Below, one piece after another: positions 25,609 to 38,857 of a stretch of DNA of 64,000 nt. The notes under the pieces were generated by a model. That model worked only from the letters and a program-made list of their open reading frames with translations, searched no databases and had not been told where the DNA came from. This DNA comes from Metallyticus violacea. Lineage: Eukaryota; Arthropoda; Insecta; Mantodea; Metallyticidae. Numbering within the stretch: position 1 is the first letter of the stretch; each line of letters starts with the position of its first letter. The stretch is from the NCBI GenBank assembly GCA_030762175.1, contig CM060835.1:84842001-84906000 (forward strand), given 5' to 3'. The position numbers and the translations under genes are program-made.

Positions 25609-26641
25609 GACAAACTGACAGAGCCAAATCGGGCCATATGGTGGATGCTGTACGAAAATGCCGCAGCAGCTGGAATCTTCACATTTAGTGCCTTTTGGAG
25701 TTTATGATAAGAGTAAATAGAAGTTATGTCTAAAGACCATAAATGTACAAAAATACATAATATAACAATCGCCCGCGAGTTTTTTATTATTCAAAAGAAT
25801 ATCAGCGTCGCGAAGTACTTATCTCCATAACCAGCTTCGGAAACACGCTTTCTACAGCCAGAAGCCCTGTCATTAAGCTATCATGCTACTCTTACATGCA
25901 CTGTGTTCTTAAGGAATTTTTAAATATTTATTTGCATAAATTGTATGTAAAATATAGATACATAAATATTTAATCGATGCATATGTGTTAAAAATGCAGA
26001 AATATTTGGATCGTGTGAAAACAAAAGGTAGATCACTGTGCAAACATAGCATATCAAACGAAGTGTTATCAGGCGATTTCATCTAGCCAGTGAAAGCGGT
26101 AATATGTCGATAACAATTTCGATACGTGACTTTTATATGACAAAAAATGGAAGAAGAATGCGAATCAAAGATTGCTTTTGGTTGATATGACGATAATGTT
26201 GGAATGTACTCATCATGAGGTCAAGAGTGCACTGCGCAATGTTTCAGCACCATTTTCATAGTTATTTTCATTGTTTTGTGCAAGGCGGAATGCATCTACG
26301 AGATTCAGAGAGGCCGGATGTGTTAATATGGGCTTAAACTTGGTCTAAGGGGATTTTTAATATAAATTATTCAATATGAACATGCACATATAAAAACGGG
26401 TTTCCCCTAAGGAAAATGTGCTTTCCCGAATAAAAAGAATAAAACGTTATTCCTATTTCTGACAAGAAATTTTAAAAAGAAATTGTTTGTAGATATCCAA
26501 TAATTCTAAAGAGTGTAGTTTTCATTTGAAAAGATTTCATGTGAGGAATGTGGCCCAGAACATTTACCTAAACAGTTTTGTTTTGTCGGAATTTTGCGGG
26601 AATACTTTTGATCACTCATTTTTAATACTTTAGCATAACAG
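25609..26641. other. Unassigned AT-rich stretch
   Basis: No gene or repeat recognised between two SINE-B copies of opposite orientation. Confidence 0.5.
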
Positions 26642-26797
26642 ACGGTGGACACTGGTGATACATAAATGAAATAACTTGGGAAGTTGGATTGGGGGGAGAA
26701 GGATGTGTTCCAAGTCTAAGTTTACAATATTCCGACTTTTGTCATTGATGGGGATTAAGGAGAATGCAAGAATCCAGTCAGGGACCACGCTACTGAA
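26642..26797 (-). repeat. SINE family B, copy 3 (inverted, diverged)
   Basis: The reverse complement follows family B in order: 'agtcagggagaa'-like start of the body, the '..tcagtccccat..atggcaaa' block, 'cttagacttggaacac', and the 'tatcaccagtgtccacc' block near the 3' end. Divergence is high and the tRNA head is missing, so this is an old 5'-truncated copy. Confidence 0.75.
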
Positions 26798-27509
26798 CGG
26801 CTCTAAGAAACCCTCCCCATAAAGTCACTTATTTATATTTAAAAATATCCTGTATGTACAAAGCTCTGCTTCATATTTGAGAAGAGACAGCAAACTTCCT
26901 ATGAGTGAAATCTAATTGGCAATATACGCTGTTTTTTTAAATGTTAATTGTAATTTTCAGTTTAAGTAGCCTAGTTGTAGGTTCTTACTATATATATGCC
27001 AAAAGAACTGTGGCAGTATTTAGAGCATGTGAGAATTATACATGCATATGAACAAACAAGGCAGACGATCTGAACATAGCACTCATCACACCAATATACC
27101 ACCCTCAGTAGATTTGGCGCATTACATATAATGTTTTTATCTTCCATCTAAATGTTTAAACAATTTGATATATAACGCTACAACTTGTACAGAAACTGTG
27201 TAAAAATCCACAAGATGAACTGTAATCCATAAGCATTTGTTTTCATACATTGAGCAACGAACGTAGGCTAAGCTCAGGAAGTACTTAAAAGTCGTAATTC
27301 TAGAGGATTGTACTAAGTCTTTTGCCAACCGAGACATCTAGTGCTCACTGGAAAAGTTGCAGAGAATGGCGCATAATTCTTTCCCGAAAGTTATTAGTAG
27401 AGAAGCATATCAAATGCAGCCATACCACTCTAAGTTATATAAGGGGAAAATATAATCTCTAATCTCATAAAAATAGATAATTGTGAAAAAAGTATACCTC
27501 TGGAGGTTA

Positions 27510-28742
27510 GGTCCAGAAGTTTCCGACCTCGCCGATAAGGATTATCGCGGTCACTAAACCCTTATCTTGTCATACTTTATCTGTTAAGTAAATAATTGCA
27601 GCTGTAACTTCCGCTTCGCTGTATTCAGTTCAGATATAGTTGCATAAAGAAGGTTATATGTAAAAATTGCCACATGTTCAAAATGGAGTTTCCAGCTATT
27701 ATTAAGTTCTTCACAAATGCAGTACTTACTCCAAATGAAATTAAACAGCGATTGGACGGTGTATATGGGGAAGCATCCCCATCATGTTCTACCGTAAAAG
27801 AATGGGCCAAATTTTTTCGAATAGGTTGAGAAAGCATTGCAGACGAAGAGCGTGCAGGTCGGCCCTTGGAGGTGGTATCGCTCGAAATTATGGAAGACCG
27901 GCGACTCAAAGTTACAGAAATAGCAGCAAGGTTGGGCCTTTCTAAAACAACAGGCCTTCGAATTTATTCATGAACATTTAAGCATGAATAAGGTTAGTGA
28001 AGATGGGAGCCTGGAGTTCTTTCCTCAGTCCAAAAGCAGAACGTATCATCTGTTGTCAGGCATTTTTGGAGCTCTGCCGGGCAAAGAGAGAAGTTCTGCA
28101 AACCCAATGATAAACAGGAGATGAAACTATGATCCCTTGTCCAAAAGAGAATCAATGGAGTGGCGTAAACCCGGCGAAGCACCGCCTCTAAAGTCCAGGG
28201 TCACTCAGTCAACCAAGCAGACCATGGCCTTAATATTTTGGGACTGTGAAGGAATATCTTCATTGAGAGGAACACTACAGTGAATAGGGAGTACTATGCT
28301 GGCCTACTGCTTAGTCTACGTGCTTCCATCAAAGAGAAAAGGCGAGGAAAGCTGAGTGGTGGTGTGCGGCTTCTTCACGACAACGCATCTGCCTGTGCAC
28401 ACAAATCTTGTTGTAAAGGAAGCTGTGAAGAAATGTGGCTTCAAGGAGATCTATCATCCACCGTACAGCCGTACAGATTAGCTCCCAGCGACTATTTCCT
28501 TTTCTAAAAACTCAAGAAAGGCCTTCGAGGATGGAAATTTAAGTGTAACGAAGAAGTGATGAGTGTTGTTTATGCCCATTGTGCAGATAAGACTATTGGA
28601 TATTTGGGGGGGGGGGGTTGAAATGTTAATTCCAAGATGTGAGAAGTATGTAGCAATAAAGCGTAACTATATTGAAAAGTGAAGTATAGTTTTTGTCTTT
28701 ATGATTCCTAGAAAATGGTTGGGCCGGAAACTTATGGACTTT
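27510..28742 (+). mobile_element. Mariner element 2 with terminal inverted repeats
   Basis: The left end gtccagaagtttccgacc (from 27511) and the right end ggccggaaacttatggac (28722-28739) are inverted copies with few mismatches. TA lies outside each end (27508-27509 and 28743-28744), the expected mariner target duplication. The length of about 1.23 kb fits the family. A partial second copy lies at 51160-51403. Confidence 0.85.
27683..28682 (+). pseudogene. Mariner transposase, dead copy (element 2)
   Basis: The frame opens at ATG 27683 with MEFPAIIKFFTNAVLTPNEI, the DNA-binding domain, and meets a stop near 27826. Later blocks in shifted frames are: 'GDET' with the first catalytic Asp at about 28120; 'YDPLSKRESMEW' directly after, so a few residues between are deleted; 'MALIFWDCEGI'; 'NREYYAGLL'; 'LLHDNASA' with the second Asp (about 28372); and 'RLAPSDYFLF' with the third Asp (about 28490). 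The C-terminus reads RCEKYVAIKRNYIEK and stops at 28680-28682. The DD34D triad positions are recognisable, but stops and frameshifts abolish function. The family codes for about 345 residues. Confidence 0.88.
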
Positions 28743-29655
28743 TATGTTAATAGTGGTATTTAAATGTTAATTCAGATGTTTCTAAAATGTATGTCTCCGA
28801 ACTAATATCTCAGTATGCAGCAAACATTAACTTGTTAGTCAGTCTACATTAGCAAGTTTGCTCTTCTCCAGCTGTCATTTGAGGGTTGCAAACTCAACAC
28901 AAAGTTGTGCGACTCAGAATACGAAATTCTTTCTCTCTAATCATAATTTTAAATAAAGTATTTCCTTTGGGATGGCTATGGAGGTGAATTATAAGAACTC
29001 GATTTGCATATAGGTCAGTTTGTTCATAGTCAGGTTGTAAACGATAGCAAATAATGAAAAGCGCATTTTGGAGAAACTGTAATCCTATCATATATAAAGA
29101 TGATACATATAACATTTTGGTTTTAATGAAACAAAATACAAATTTTCAGCATTTATGCGGAATATCACAAGTTTAATGAGAAGCAAAATGTATTCGTGTA
29201 TCAACATATTCATTCTATAAGATTTTATTTAAAAAGTTTATGCTATTTATATTATAAACCTAGTATCTAATGAAAATTTGTAAACTTAATGTAATAATAA
29301 AGCTAACTTATAGAAAATGACGATTTGTTCTGTTGTTACTAACGACATTAAATTTCTATCTATTTTGTAATGCACTGCGATTTCTTAAAGTAAAGAATTT
29401 AATGGAAAGAAAGTAATTGTTTCCATCATAAAACAGACCTTTACACTCACGATAGTTTTTAAAAGTAGACGTTGTATTTGTTGCTAATCTAGAACTATTG
29501 ATAGCTGCCGAAGCGTGCAACGTTTACTCCAATTTCAATAGAAAAGTTGTAATAGTGATGAATGAGATTCAAAGAAGTGCTTGTTTAGCTGTAAGGAAGA
29601 AACTTATTTAAGCCGGAGCTGTCTATAATTAGATTACTTTTGGAATAATATAATA

Positions 29656-29696
<41 letters not shown>

Positions 29697-31900
29697 CCAG
29701 CAATTTTCACCATTTTAAGCTTTCCGGAAAGAAAATGATCATAACATGACTTCCCTCGTTTATCGCCATTATAGAAAATGAAAGAAGCCGGAAAGCCACT
29801 AACTCATTGCAAAGTAAAATAAAGATGGGTTGGCAACATGTTCAGTATTCTACCAACTATACATACATACGAAGATATAACGTCATATGGCCATTATCTG
29901 TACATTGAAAACAGATTTTATTTAATGTTCCAATGCCCTATACTTGTAAAAGAACCTCGGTAGCAATCACGTCATTGCAGGATACTTAAAACATTTTCCA
30001 AAGTACAGAAACGATTTGTCTACTTCGAAGCTGAAAAAAGGAGTAATATTACTGACTAAAAATAAATAAAATTGTTGCTTGTGATCACTTCATTTTGTCT
30101 TTTCTCTCTCTTTCAGAAAAGTATTATTTTAAAACAACGTGAAAATTATTATATATACTATTACTATAGTTAGGTTTTATTAAATAAATAACATTGGAAA
30201 AAATGTTTTAAGAAAATATTCTTTGAGCTTTCATACATTTACTTAAAATTAAGAATAACAGATTTTATTTAAATGTATAGAAAAGCTTAATCAGAAAGTT
30301 TATAAGTAACTACGCCTTTCTTATATTTTAATAGAGAAATATTTATTTTGTTCAAGAATGAAAACTAAAAAATTCCCTAGTGATAGCATCGAAATTTCGT
30401 TTGAAATATTACAACTTAGGTATAGTAGACATTTATTTTATGTTTGCTGCCCTGCTCACAATGAAATCCCACAACGGATTATAACTTCGTTATGATATCA
30501 CATGTTACAATAACGTTGGTATTTTTAAATGTTTTAATGGAATGGAATCGTTGAAAACGAAATGATTCAAGTGTTTTTCTTTTAAACCGGCTAATACCGA
30601 ATTATAGAAATGAGCACTGTTTCAGGGTATTTGTCTTTGTGTGTATTTACAAAGTGGCTCTGTTACGCTTATGAAAATTGCATACACGATATATTTTGTT
30701 TAGATCATTTCCAGCCACTGCTTTAATGATCATTGTAGTCTTTTGGGGTTACCAGGATGTTCACAAAGTATTGATAAATAACTACTTAATTTACTGCAGT
30801 AGCCAAATATCCGCGTTACAGTAAATTTTCTCTCATAAAAATATTTTGATACAGAAATTCTGACTGGAATTCAATTGCATATCATTTGACATCTATTCAC
30901 ATACCTACTTTGTTCAAAAATGGTAGTAAAGGAAAAATACGGAAATCCAAGAAAAGCAAATATGTGTTCATTGAAGCAATCTTAAATATCATTACAAGAA
31001 CTTTTTTCTGCGTCTTTTAATGTTTTTAAAAAAGTTCTTAAAGTTTATAAATGTAATTGATTATTTAAACTCTCATTGCACTCATGAGTTAATTACGTTA
31101 CTTCATATTATTGGTCTAAAGGCACTTTGATTAGTATACTCAATAATTTTGGTAAACATATACATTGGGTATTCTCGAAAGGGTTATTGCAACTGAAATT
31201 TGTGTTATTTTGTAGAGAAAACTTAAGTCCTAGACTACGCTTACCAGGAATAAGATTCCGGCTAATTTTTTTAATGCTTTTAACACTTCCAAACTGTTCT
31301 AAATGTAAGTGAAACGTATTCAATAATACTTCCTTAAAATCTCTTTTAAGTATTTCGAACATTCAAATGTTAATGGTCTCTGGTAAGATTTCTGTGCTTG
31401 TAAAGGATGATAGGTTTCATTATTATATTACCTACCACTATCTTATCATAAAGGACTGAAGCCCCGATAGTGCTGCCAAACAGCCATAAAACTAATTTAC
31501 TACTTTTCTTCCAGCAGTATTTTTAATCCTTAAAATTCTCAATAATATCTTACCTCTATAATTACGTAATTGAGCATGCATGTTTGAAATTCATTATGGT
31601 TAATACATATAATTCAGAACTTTCTTGCAAATTTCTATGGTTCTATACAATTGCATGTTTTGTATTAATTTTCTTCTTTACCATGTTAATTATCGTCATT
31701 TTAAATAAACAGTGAAACTTATCCTAAAACATATCAAATTCTGGTTATAAATTATAGATAATTTTTCACAACTTCCAGAAAATTTATAACACCACATAAC
31801 AGAATTTGTAAAAATATGAAACTAGTTGTTTTTTCGAGTAGGAGCCATATTTGATGCGCGAACGCACCACATTCTGTGTAGGCGATGAGTCCTGACCTAC
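28743..31900. other. Unassigned AT-rich stretch
   Basis: An (AT)n array lies at about 29650-29692. No gene, transposase block or SINE was recognised. Confidence 0.45.
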
Positions 31901-31909
31901 CTCGGTACC

Positions 31910-31945
31910 TATAAAAGGAGGAGAAACTCGGGGAGATGTTCACTT
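31910..31945 (+). promoter_or_regulatory. Candidate TATA-initiator core promoter
   Basis: TATAAAAG at 31910-31917 is followed 32 bp later by an initiator-like TCACTT (A at 31942), close to ideal spacing for an RNA polymerase II start. Downstream there is no coding gene: the first ATG in strong context (cacaaaaaATG, 32299) opens only 14 codons. The arrangement could belong to a solo LTR, a noncoding transcript or a 5' exon, or be chance. Confidence 0.35.
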
Positions 31946-34900
31946 CGGAGAGGGCTACACATTTTGCGAAACAGACTATGCTGCGTTGTTATACATATCA
32001 CTTTTCACCGTCTTTGTGTGTGATATTTGCTATTCAAGATACTAAGGGCTAAATTCGCACTTGTTCGTTTATTTCCGGTAACTCTATAGGAGGGATGAAG
32101 TGAGACACACTTTTCAGAGTTGTGCCTTTTTGTCTGCGCTTAATTTGGTATAGTTTTCTGAAATACTTGGTGGCGCGAATACATGACCTTAGCGTGAATA
32201 CAGAACTCGCTTTGCTTCCTTACGTGTTTATACGAGCGGTGACCTCTCATTTTTCGTGTGAATAATTGAGTAGTTTTATAATTTTTGTGCACAAAAAATG
32301 AGTACATGTGATATTAGTGCTGACACACAGGAGAAACCCTAGTTAAGGAGCATTAATTTTGCACGGCGAGTTATTTATTTATTGATTTATTTTTATCCGC
32401 TTTTTTATGTTCTTTGCACAGAATTATAAAGAAAATAATAGATAAAGTAATTGCAAAATTTGGCATAGTCATTAACAGGCTTTTGAATTAACAGGAAGTT
32501 CATTATTAATATCTCAAGTTAGAGCGGTTTTACTTTCGCTGAAAATGAATTGCAAGTAAAATTTGCGGTTGACTCGAATTATCTTAGTAATTTCTACCTC
32601 TAATCCGTTAGTTGCTAATAAATCAGCATTTGCATCCTGCATGGAAACCCAATCATGTACTGCGAAGGTAGAGATATTTGGTACTTACCGGCAGCCAGGA
32701 TTGCGGTTTTGTTTTCGACGTCGACAAGAAGCGAAAATCTCCCCAAATGTTGACGCTGACTGCAGATAACGTCGAACCTCTCGGAGGTCACATAGTCATT
32801 GTTTCAGCCTTTATCACCGTAGCAAATATTTGGTGACACGACTTCTCCAAGTTCGCTAGCGCTTCAAAACATTTGCCACCAGTTTTCAGCGGGGCAGTAG
32901 AAATAATCATTAAATCTAATGGGGTGTACAGCAAAGTGTTTTGTAAGCGTTGGTGGTAGATGTGTTACATTAAGAAAGCTTGTTTTTGGCGGGTATTGTG
33001 GCGTATTGGATTCGTAAAAAGGTGCAGGTCTGTTACGTGGTCTTTTACCTAACTTTGTTTATATTCGTTTCTTAGGCCTTAGCAGGTAAGTGAAAAAGGG
33101 ATGCAGTTTGTTTAAGAGCAAGAATTTGTTTGTTTTGAAAAGTCCCGCAATTCTAGTAGGAGAACAAGCGAATGTCGTTAGTGAAGGAAATGTCTGTATG
33201 GTGGTGCTAGTGTGACGGAACCTAAGAGACGGAAGTACGCCAAACCTTGTTGCTCTCGGAACGTTGACTGTGGACTGGCTCCAGAGTTGCACACAGCATC
33301 CCTGCCTGGGTTGTGCGGGACAGCCTAGCTGTGCGGCGCAAGTCACGATTGTTATAATGTGCTCCCCAGGTCTTGCAAGGCGAATGCCCTCCCTGAAAGA
33401 AAGAATTGCGCCTTAATCACAAAAATAGCAACAGTATGTGTTTCTAAATCCTTCCGCAAACGGAACACAAGCTTGTAGATATGAGCATTTGAAATATATA
33501 TATTGTTTGGTAAATGTACAGCAGTATTCTGAACTGGCCTTCATTCAATCATAAATAAGATTTTTTCCTACCCCAGACTCCATACATTTTTTCTACCCCA
33601 ACAATGAAATGCCATTTCCTGAAATAACGAATTTAAAAGTTTTGTGTTTGGAATTTATTTACATATATCCATCAATTGAAAGGATGGAAAAAAAAAAAGT
33701 TCTTCCTCGCACAGCATAAATATTAATTAGACGGGCAGTGTATATAGCTTAGTTAAAGGTTAACCATTTTAACTTCTATAATTTAAATAATTGCCCCTGA
33801 ATTGCCCAGAAGTTATTCTAATCTCATGGCCTAGTTTCTATGTTGTTTTACCATATTTATATGTCATTCCTTTTATTGGTGAACTCTCCCTTATCTCTCC
33901 ATGCGTTTCCTCTGGGAGAAGTAGAGTTATCTTTACGTTGGCAAAAGAACATTGCTTACATTGATGAGCAAATTATGCACAATTCTTTGTTTACGTTTAT
34001 TACAGGTAATTATTAGATATTTTTCATTATGTATTAAAGTATTGAAAACACACCAACTATAAGAAGGTTATGGCAATGTTTGGAGTTTACGCTTATTTTC
34101 TTTTACTTAAAATCATATACGCTGTTTTGCTTGCAGTGGAGTATTTTACATCACCATAACTCTTTTAGTAATTTCACTCCCGATTATAATGGTCCAGTCT
34201 TTATTGTTTTTTTCTGTTATCTCCATTGATTTAAACAGTCGATTGAGCAAATTGGATCAGGAATGGCATAAAACTCACGTTCAAGTGATTTTGCGTTCGA
34301 TTTTTAATGCTGGATTGGTTTTTTTTTTACCACAAAGTATCAAAAACGCAATCTAAACAAAATACAAAGTACAGGAAAAAGAATCCGTAGTCAAGGTCAC
34401 ATACCCAGGGGGGAAAAAAACCAATTTGATCCAATGCAAAGAGTCAAGAGTCATTAACGTGTTATTTAAATACATTCATGTAGTGTAACTTCTAGGTTTT
34501 AATTAAAATGGAAAAAGTATTCATTTATAATTGAAAATCTAAATATCGTGAGAGGCTGAGTTAAAAAGGTGAAGGATGTTATTTTTTAAAGATGTGTTAC
34601 GTATGTGAACTTCGGGGAAAACCATATCAAGAACGCGATATAAATTTGTTACCTTCTTGACACGTTCTCATTATTTTAAATTTTACACAAATCAAGTAAT
34701 TCGTTCTTCTCGATGGAGCATAAAACCGAGAGGTACTCTTAGCCTGCGTCCCAAGGTGAGCGCAGCGTGCGCTGTGTCAAGGTCACACCAATTGCCTGTC
34801 GTTATACAGCCATTTCCCGTGTTGACTGCTGCATGTGGACAGTAGCAGTTTGCTATTCTGAGAGCAAATATATCTCGTGTTATTATGGTGTTGTTAATTA

Positions 34901-36472
34901 TGGTGTATTACTGTAATAATTACTGTAATCTAATCGATTGAATAGAGAAATAAATAAAATATACTGTGGAGGTACTTTTAATATTAGGTCAGAAATTGGA
35001 TTAAGAAGGCAGAGCTGCTGCGAGTGAATGCAAATTTCATCAAAAGATGTCAGAAACGAGTGACTGCAGACAGCTACTATAACACAGGTTGGTACTCGTT
35101 AAGAAATAAAACTAATGTTAATGTTGCTATTGATCAAAGGAGCCAGTGACTGGGATGTGTTCAGCTGCGGGCGCATGTCAAAAACAACCGTTTATCAAAT
35201 TTAGCTGTTCATGCCTGGATCTTTAGGTAAAGTGAGCCAGTAGCACAAAATGTATGTCAGTTATTTTGCACGTATATAGGCAGAATGACACCTATTTGGG
35301 ATGACGTTACTGCTGGCAAAACTCTCGTCCTTAAGCATGTCCACCATTCATTAAACGAAAATAACTAAGAGAAATGAAAAATATATCCAGGACTGAAATT
35401 TTAATTCCAAGCTGTAAACAGGACTAGGTACTCCATATCTAATGTCAGCATTTTACAGATTCCCAAATTAATTTTTCCTACTAGGAGGCATCATTGTACA
35501 TTCTTTTAAAGATTGACGTACCCCTATATAATCTCTACAAGTTTTTTGACGATTATCTGTTAATGAGTTTGAGCATTTGCGTAATTTCCCGTGTTTCTGT
35601 AGCACGAAAGAATGCCAGTGGGCATTGGTTAAACAGATACCGTTTTCCATCAGCGCACATAGAAATACACGGAGAGCGGTTTCAACCTCTCGGAAAACAA
35701 CACGAAATTGAACTCTGAAACAGTACCAGTTTGAACATTGTGAGAGATTCATAAAGTGTGCTTTTCGGGTCGGCAAATATTTCATCGAAAAGATTTCATG
35801 CTTATTTTTAAAAAGGAGTACTTGCTTCAATTTCTCAAACCCTAAACTCGTAATGAGCAAAGAAAACAATTGGCGACACCCACTTTGTACATAGGGTAGG
35901 AAAATAATTATTCAATTTTTAATAATAACGAAGCCTTTTAAAAAATAGCATCTTTTATGTAACTGCGAGTTATACTATATACTATGCAAGTATCAGCAAA
36001 TTTAAAGGATGTCGGTAAAATAAAATTACTATTATTATTGTCGATTTTCTAATAAATTATTCTAAAGTCGGTTTCTTCTTTTATTATTCTTGAGATGTCG
36101 TTGTTTCATCGATGGAGATTATTTAGTTCTTTGTCTTGTGTTGTTAGTGAGGATGGATTTACTGCAAGAAATTTTAGCCTAAGTTCAAAAGGCTGATTTA
36201 TTAGGACTATTTTACAAATAATTAAGAATCGTAGTATAATTCCTGTAAACTTGGTTACAAAAGTGTAATAATTGTATATTTGTATTTAAACTATTCAAGC
36301 AGTCTTGCGACAGAAGAATGCCGGTTGTCAGTAATGCCAATAGAGAAGAGCAAAATACTGGTTTAGGACTATTTCATGAATAGAATAAGAATAAAGGTTT
36401 TATATATATGAAATTCGCGCACAGAAAATTAATACTTGTATAAAATGTTATACGTATGAATATATATTCTAT

Positions 36473-36886
36473 TCAGAAACCGTGAGACTGAAATGGACAA
36501 AAGTCGACTATTACAAACGTAGCCGTTCCATTTTCTAATACCAACCTAGGAAAAAAAAAAGAAACATAGAGTGTTCTTATTTTTCTTTGTATTCTGTGGT
36601 TTGGAATTCCTAATAATATCAATTTGCACATTTGACATATCACCAAAACGCTTTGAAGAACTCTCCATTTTGGGTCATGATTGTCGATTGTCGATGCTTT
36701 TGTTGCTATCAATAGCTCCCCACCGCCTCTAGCAAAAGTGGTCAGTGATGCGTGTTCAGTAATTATATAGCTAAGGTATATAGAGTTGCCTGCACTGACC
36801 ACAAGACAAATGCACATCGCGTGATAAAACGAATTTGATATTTTTGTTTCAATAAGTTTACTCCGTAATCCGGCTGTGATCCTCAA
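36473..36886 (-). other. 137-residue ORF, unrecognised
   Basis: One of the longest non-LINE ORFs. It starts at the first ATG on the minus strand, has a glycine cluster (residues about 53-56) and hydrophobic patches, and matches no motif I know. There is no neighbouring exon structure. It may be chance or an old element. Confidence 0.12.
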
Positions 36887-37423
36887 ATTTCAAAATTTTA
36901 TTTCGTTTCATTGCTTGATTTTAAGATGACGTCACATGAGCGAAATAGTCCCTAATACTGAGAAAATCTTGTGATATTTATCAGATGGAATACAACAAAT
37001 CCATTAATTGGATGAACAGTAAAACTATTAAGCATATTTCAGAAACTTTGTGCTGGCATATGTTTCAGAATAGGCTAGTATTATCATTCTACTAATTTGT
37101 GTGGCTAATATTAACGTATCAATAATTATGAATTCTGTTAACGTGTTCTCTGCAATGAAGATAACTGATCCTGTTTTAAATTATGAATAAATATATACCC
37201 TTAATATTATTGTAACATAATATTCATTCGATGGCACCGTTTTAGAAATGACGTAATTATTACTATTGTAATTCTATGCAACTAATGTTGTTAACGATTT
37301 TCACCAACGATAAAGAATGTTAATAGTTCTGGTAGTTCTGGTATATAAAAAATGTTTTTATTCTACTCATTAAATGGTTGTATTAGGAAACATGTACTTT
37401 ATTCCAAATTTGCTGTAAACACA

Positions 37424-37462
<39 letters not shown>
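37424..37462. repeat. (AAT)n microsatellite
   Basis: Perfect trinucleotide array of about 39 bp, just upstream of SINE-A copy 3. Confidence 0.9.
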
Positions 37463-37463
<1 letters not shown>

Positions 37464-37572
37464 TCGTGCAACTCGCTAACTCGCACCTTTAAATAATAGT
37501 GAAAGTATTGCATTCTTGTTATATGTTCACCATGAAACAGTGTAATATACAATATGCCCATATGTCTATCAG

Positions 37573-37891
37573 TGGCAAATAGTCAGTCCTGGTGGTGTAG
37601 TGGTAACCATACTTGTCTGCTAAACCCAAGATCGCGGGTTCAATCCCGGCCAGGACCGATTGATTTTTTCGGGCGTAAAAATTCATCGTATGGCTTTCTT
37701 CGGAAGTGAAGTAAAGCCGTGGGTCCCGTGTCGTACATTTAAGGCATGGTAAAGAACTTCAAGCCTGAAAGAAGAGGCCTCTGAACAAAATTTGTCGGCT
37801 GTTTCACGCCCTGAATTGAATGGGACGTTGATGAGCTGAGATGTTAAAGAGCGTCCGTAAATAAATCAAATAAAAAAAAATGGCATATAGT
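37573..37891 (+). repeat. SINE family A, copy 3 with target-site duplication
   Basis: Reference copy of the family. The head has 'ggtggtgtagtggtaacc' (box A) and 'gggttcaatcccgg' (box B). The full body includes 'gtgtcgtacatttaaggcatggtaaagaac' (split here only by my reading), 'ttgtcggctgtttcacgcc' and 'gagatgttaaagagcgtcc', and ends 'gtaaataaat' plus an A run. Flanks: tggcaaatagt at 37573-37583 and tggcatatagt at 37881-37891, a 10-of-11 duplication. The SINE itself is therefore 37584-37880. It is comparatively young. Confidence 0.92.
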
Positions 37892-38423
37892 ACAGTAATG
37901 TCTAGGAATATTTGTTGCAAAATGTGACATGCTCATCATATTTGGTAGAAATTTGATTTATTTATATTGCAAAAAGTACTGAAGCTGGGTTACAGCTGTT
38001 TATGACTCTCGTCTCCCGAGGCGATGACGTCACTTGAACCGTGAATATGCAAACAAGCAACATTTTAAAGCACCTGTAATGTTTCGTATAATTAATTTCA
38101 GTATAGGAGGGTGTCTGGAATAAACCCCCTATCAATTTAAAACTTTTACAGGTGAGCACTTAAAAAGTGAACTGTATTTTAACCTCCCGACCACCATTTA
38201 GCTCAAGGCCAGTGTGCAACTTGCTGCATTGAAAGGAGGATAACTATAGGCATATAAATAAAACAGAATGTTCGATTTCGAAATGTAATTGCTGAAAAAT
38301 CTACCCCTGGTTCAGCCTTGAAAATACTACCGTAATCAGCAGTTTTTATGTTAACTACTTCGTTTTAGAAATACTACAGAAATAACATATTTAAATGTTT
38401 ATTTACTTATGGTTTTCAGGGCG
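37892..38423. other. Unassigned stretch between SINE-A and LINE
   Basis: AT-rich. It includes TGACGTCA at 38025-38032. Nothing else is recognised. Confidence 0.45.
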
Positions 38424-38436
38424 TCAACATTTAAAC
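38424..38436 (+). repeat. LINE target-site duplication, left
   Basis: tcaacatttaaac, identical to 43563-43575 on the other side of the LINE. The last C could equally belong to the element. Confidence 0.9.
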
Positions 38437-38857
38437 CCCTCAGGGGCCCAATTTATTGGGTACGGGGCGTAGCGACCCCGAGGCACCCGAGCTGCTCCCT
38501 CAGGTCCGCGCTCAGCGCGTTTGACTCCTTTTTATTTGGCCTCCTTTTTACTTTTATATTTTATACCTCCCTGCTTTTAGTCTGATGGATGCCCCCGTGT
38601 TTGACACGGTTAAAATGTGACTGGGTAATAGCGTGACCCCCAGCACTGGGCCATCATGTAGGGCAAGAGCGTATCCCCTGGTACAGGCTAGGCCCGGGGA
38701 GGGGCCATTACACGCGCTGTAAACTTCCTGCAGGCGATTGGGTCCCTTTGTCAATATCCAGGAAGGTGTGACCCTGAGGTTACCTTGTCCAGGCCAGGGC
38801 AACTAACCTAAGCCGGGGTGGCGCCCAGGAAGCAGCCTGCCATCGGAGACAGGTGTA
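38437..38857 (+). promoter_or_regulatory. LINE 5' UTR, presumed internal promoter, with three tandem hairpins
   Basis: GC-rich compared with the flanks. The first 45 bases hold three consecutive inverted repeats: CCCC-TCA-GGGG (38436-38446), CCCAAT-TT-ATTGGG (38447-38460) and CGGGG-8 nt-CCCCG (38463-38480). LINEs of this class usually start transcription from an internal promoter at the element's first base, so this segment is the likely promoter. That role is inferred from the family, not seen. Confidence 0.6.

Larger units (their letters stand above)
31946..37572. other. Unassigned stretch downstream of candidate promoter
   Basis: Contains a consensus splice donor (cag/gtaagtg, exon side ending 33085), a GC-richer patch at about 33180-33350, and an (AAT)n array at 37424-37462. 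Two minus-strand ORFs (35869-35468, 133 residues; 36886-36473, 137 residues) have no recognised domain. Confidence 0.4.

Noticed and set aside
28280..28507. 75-residue ORF as an independent gene
   Set aside because: It is the central catalytic part of the dead mariner transposase.
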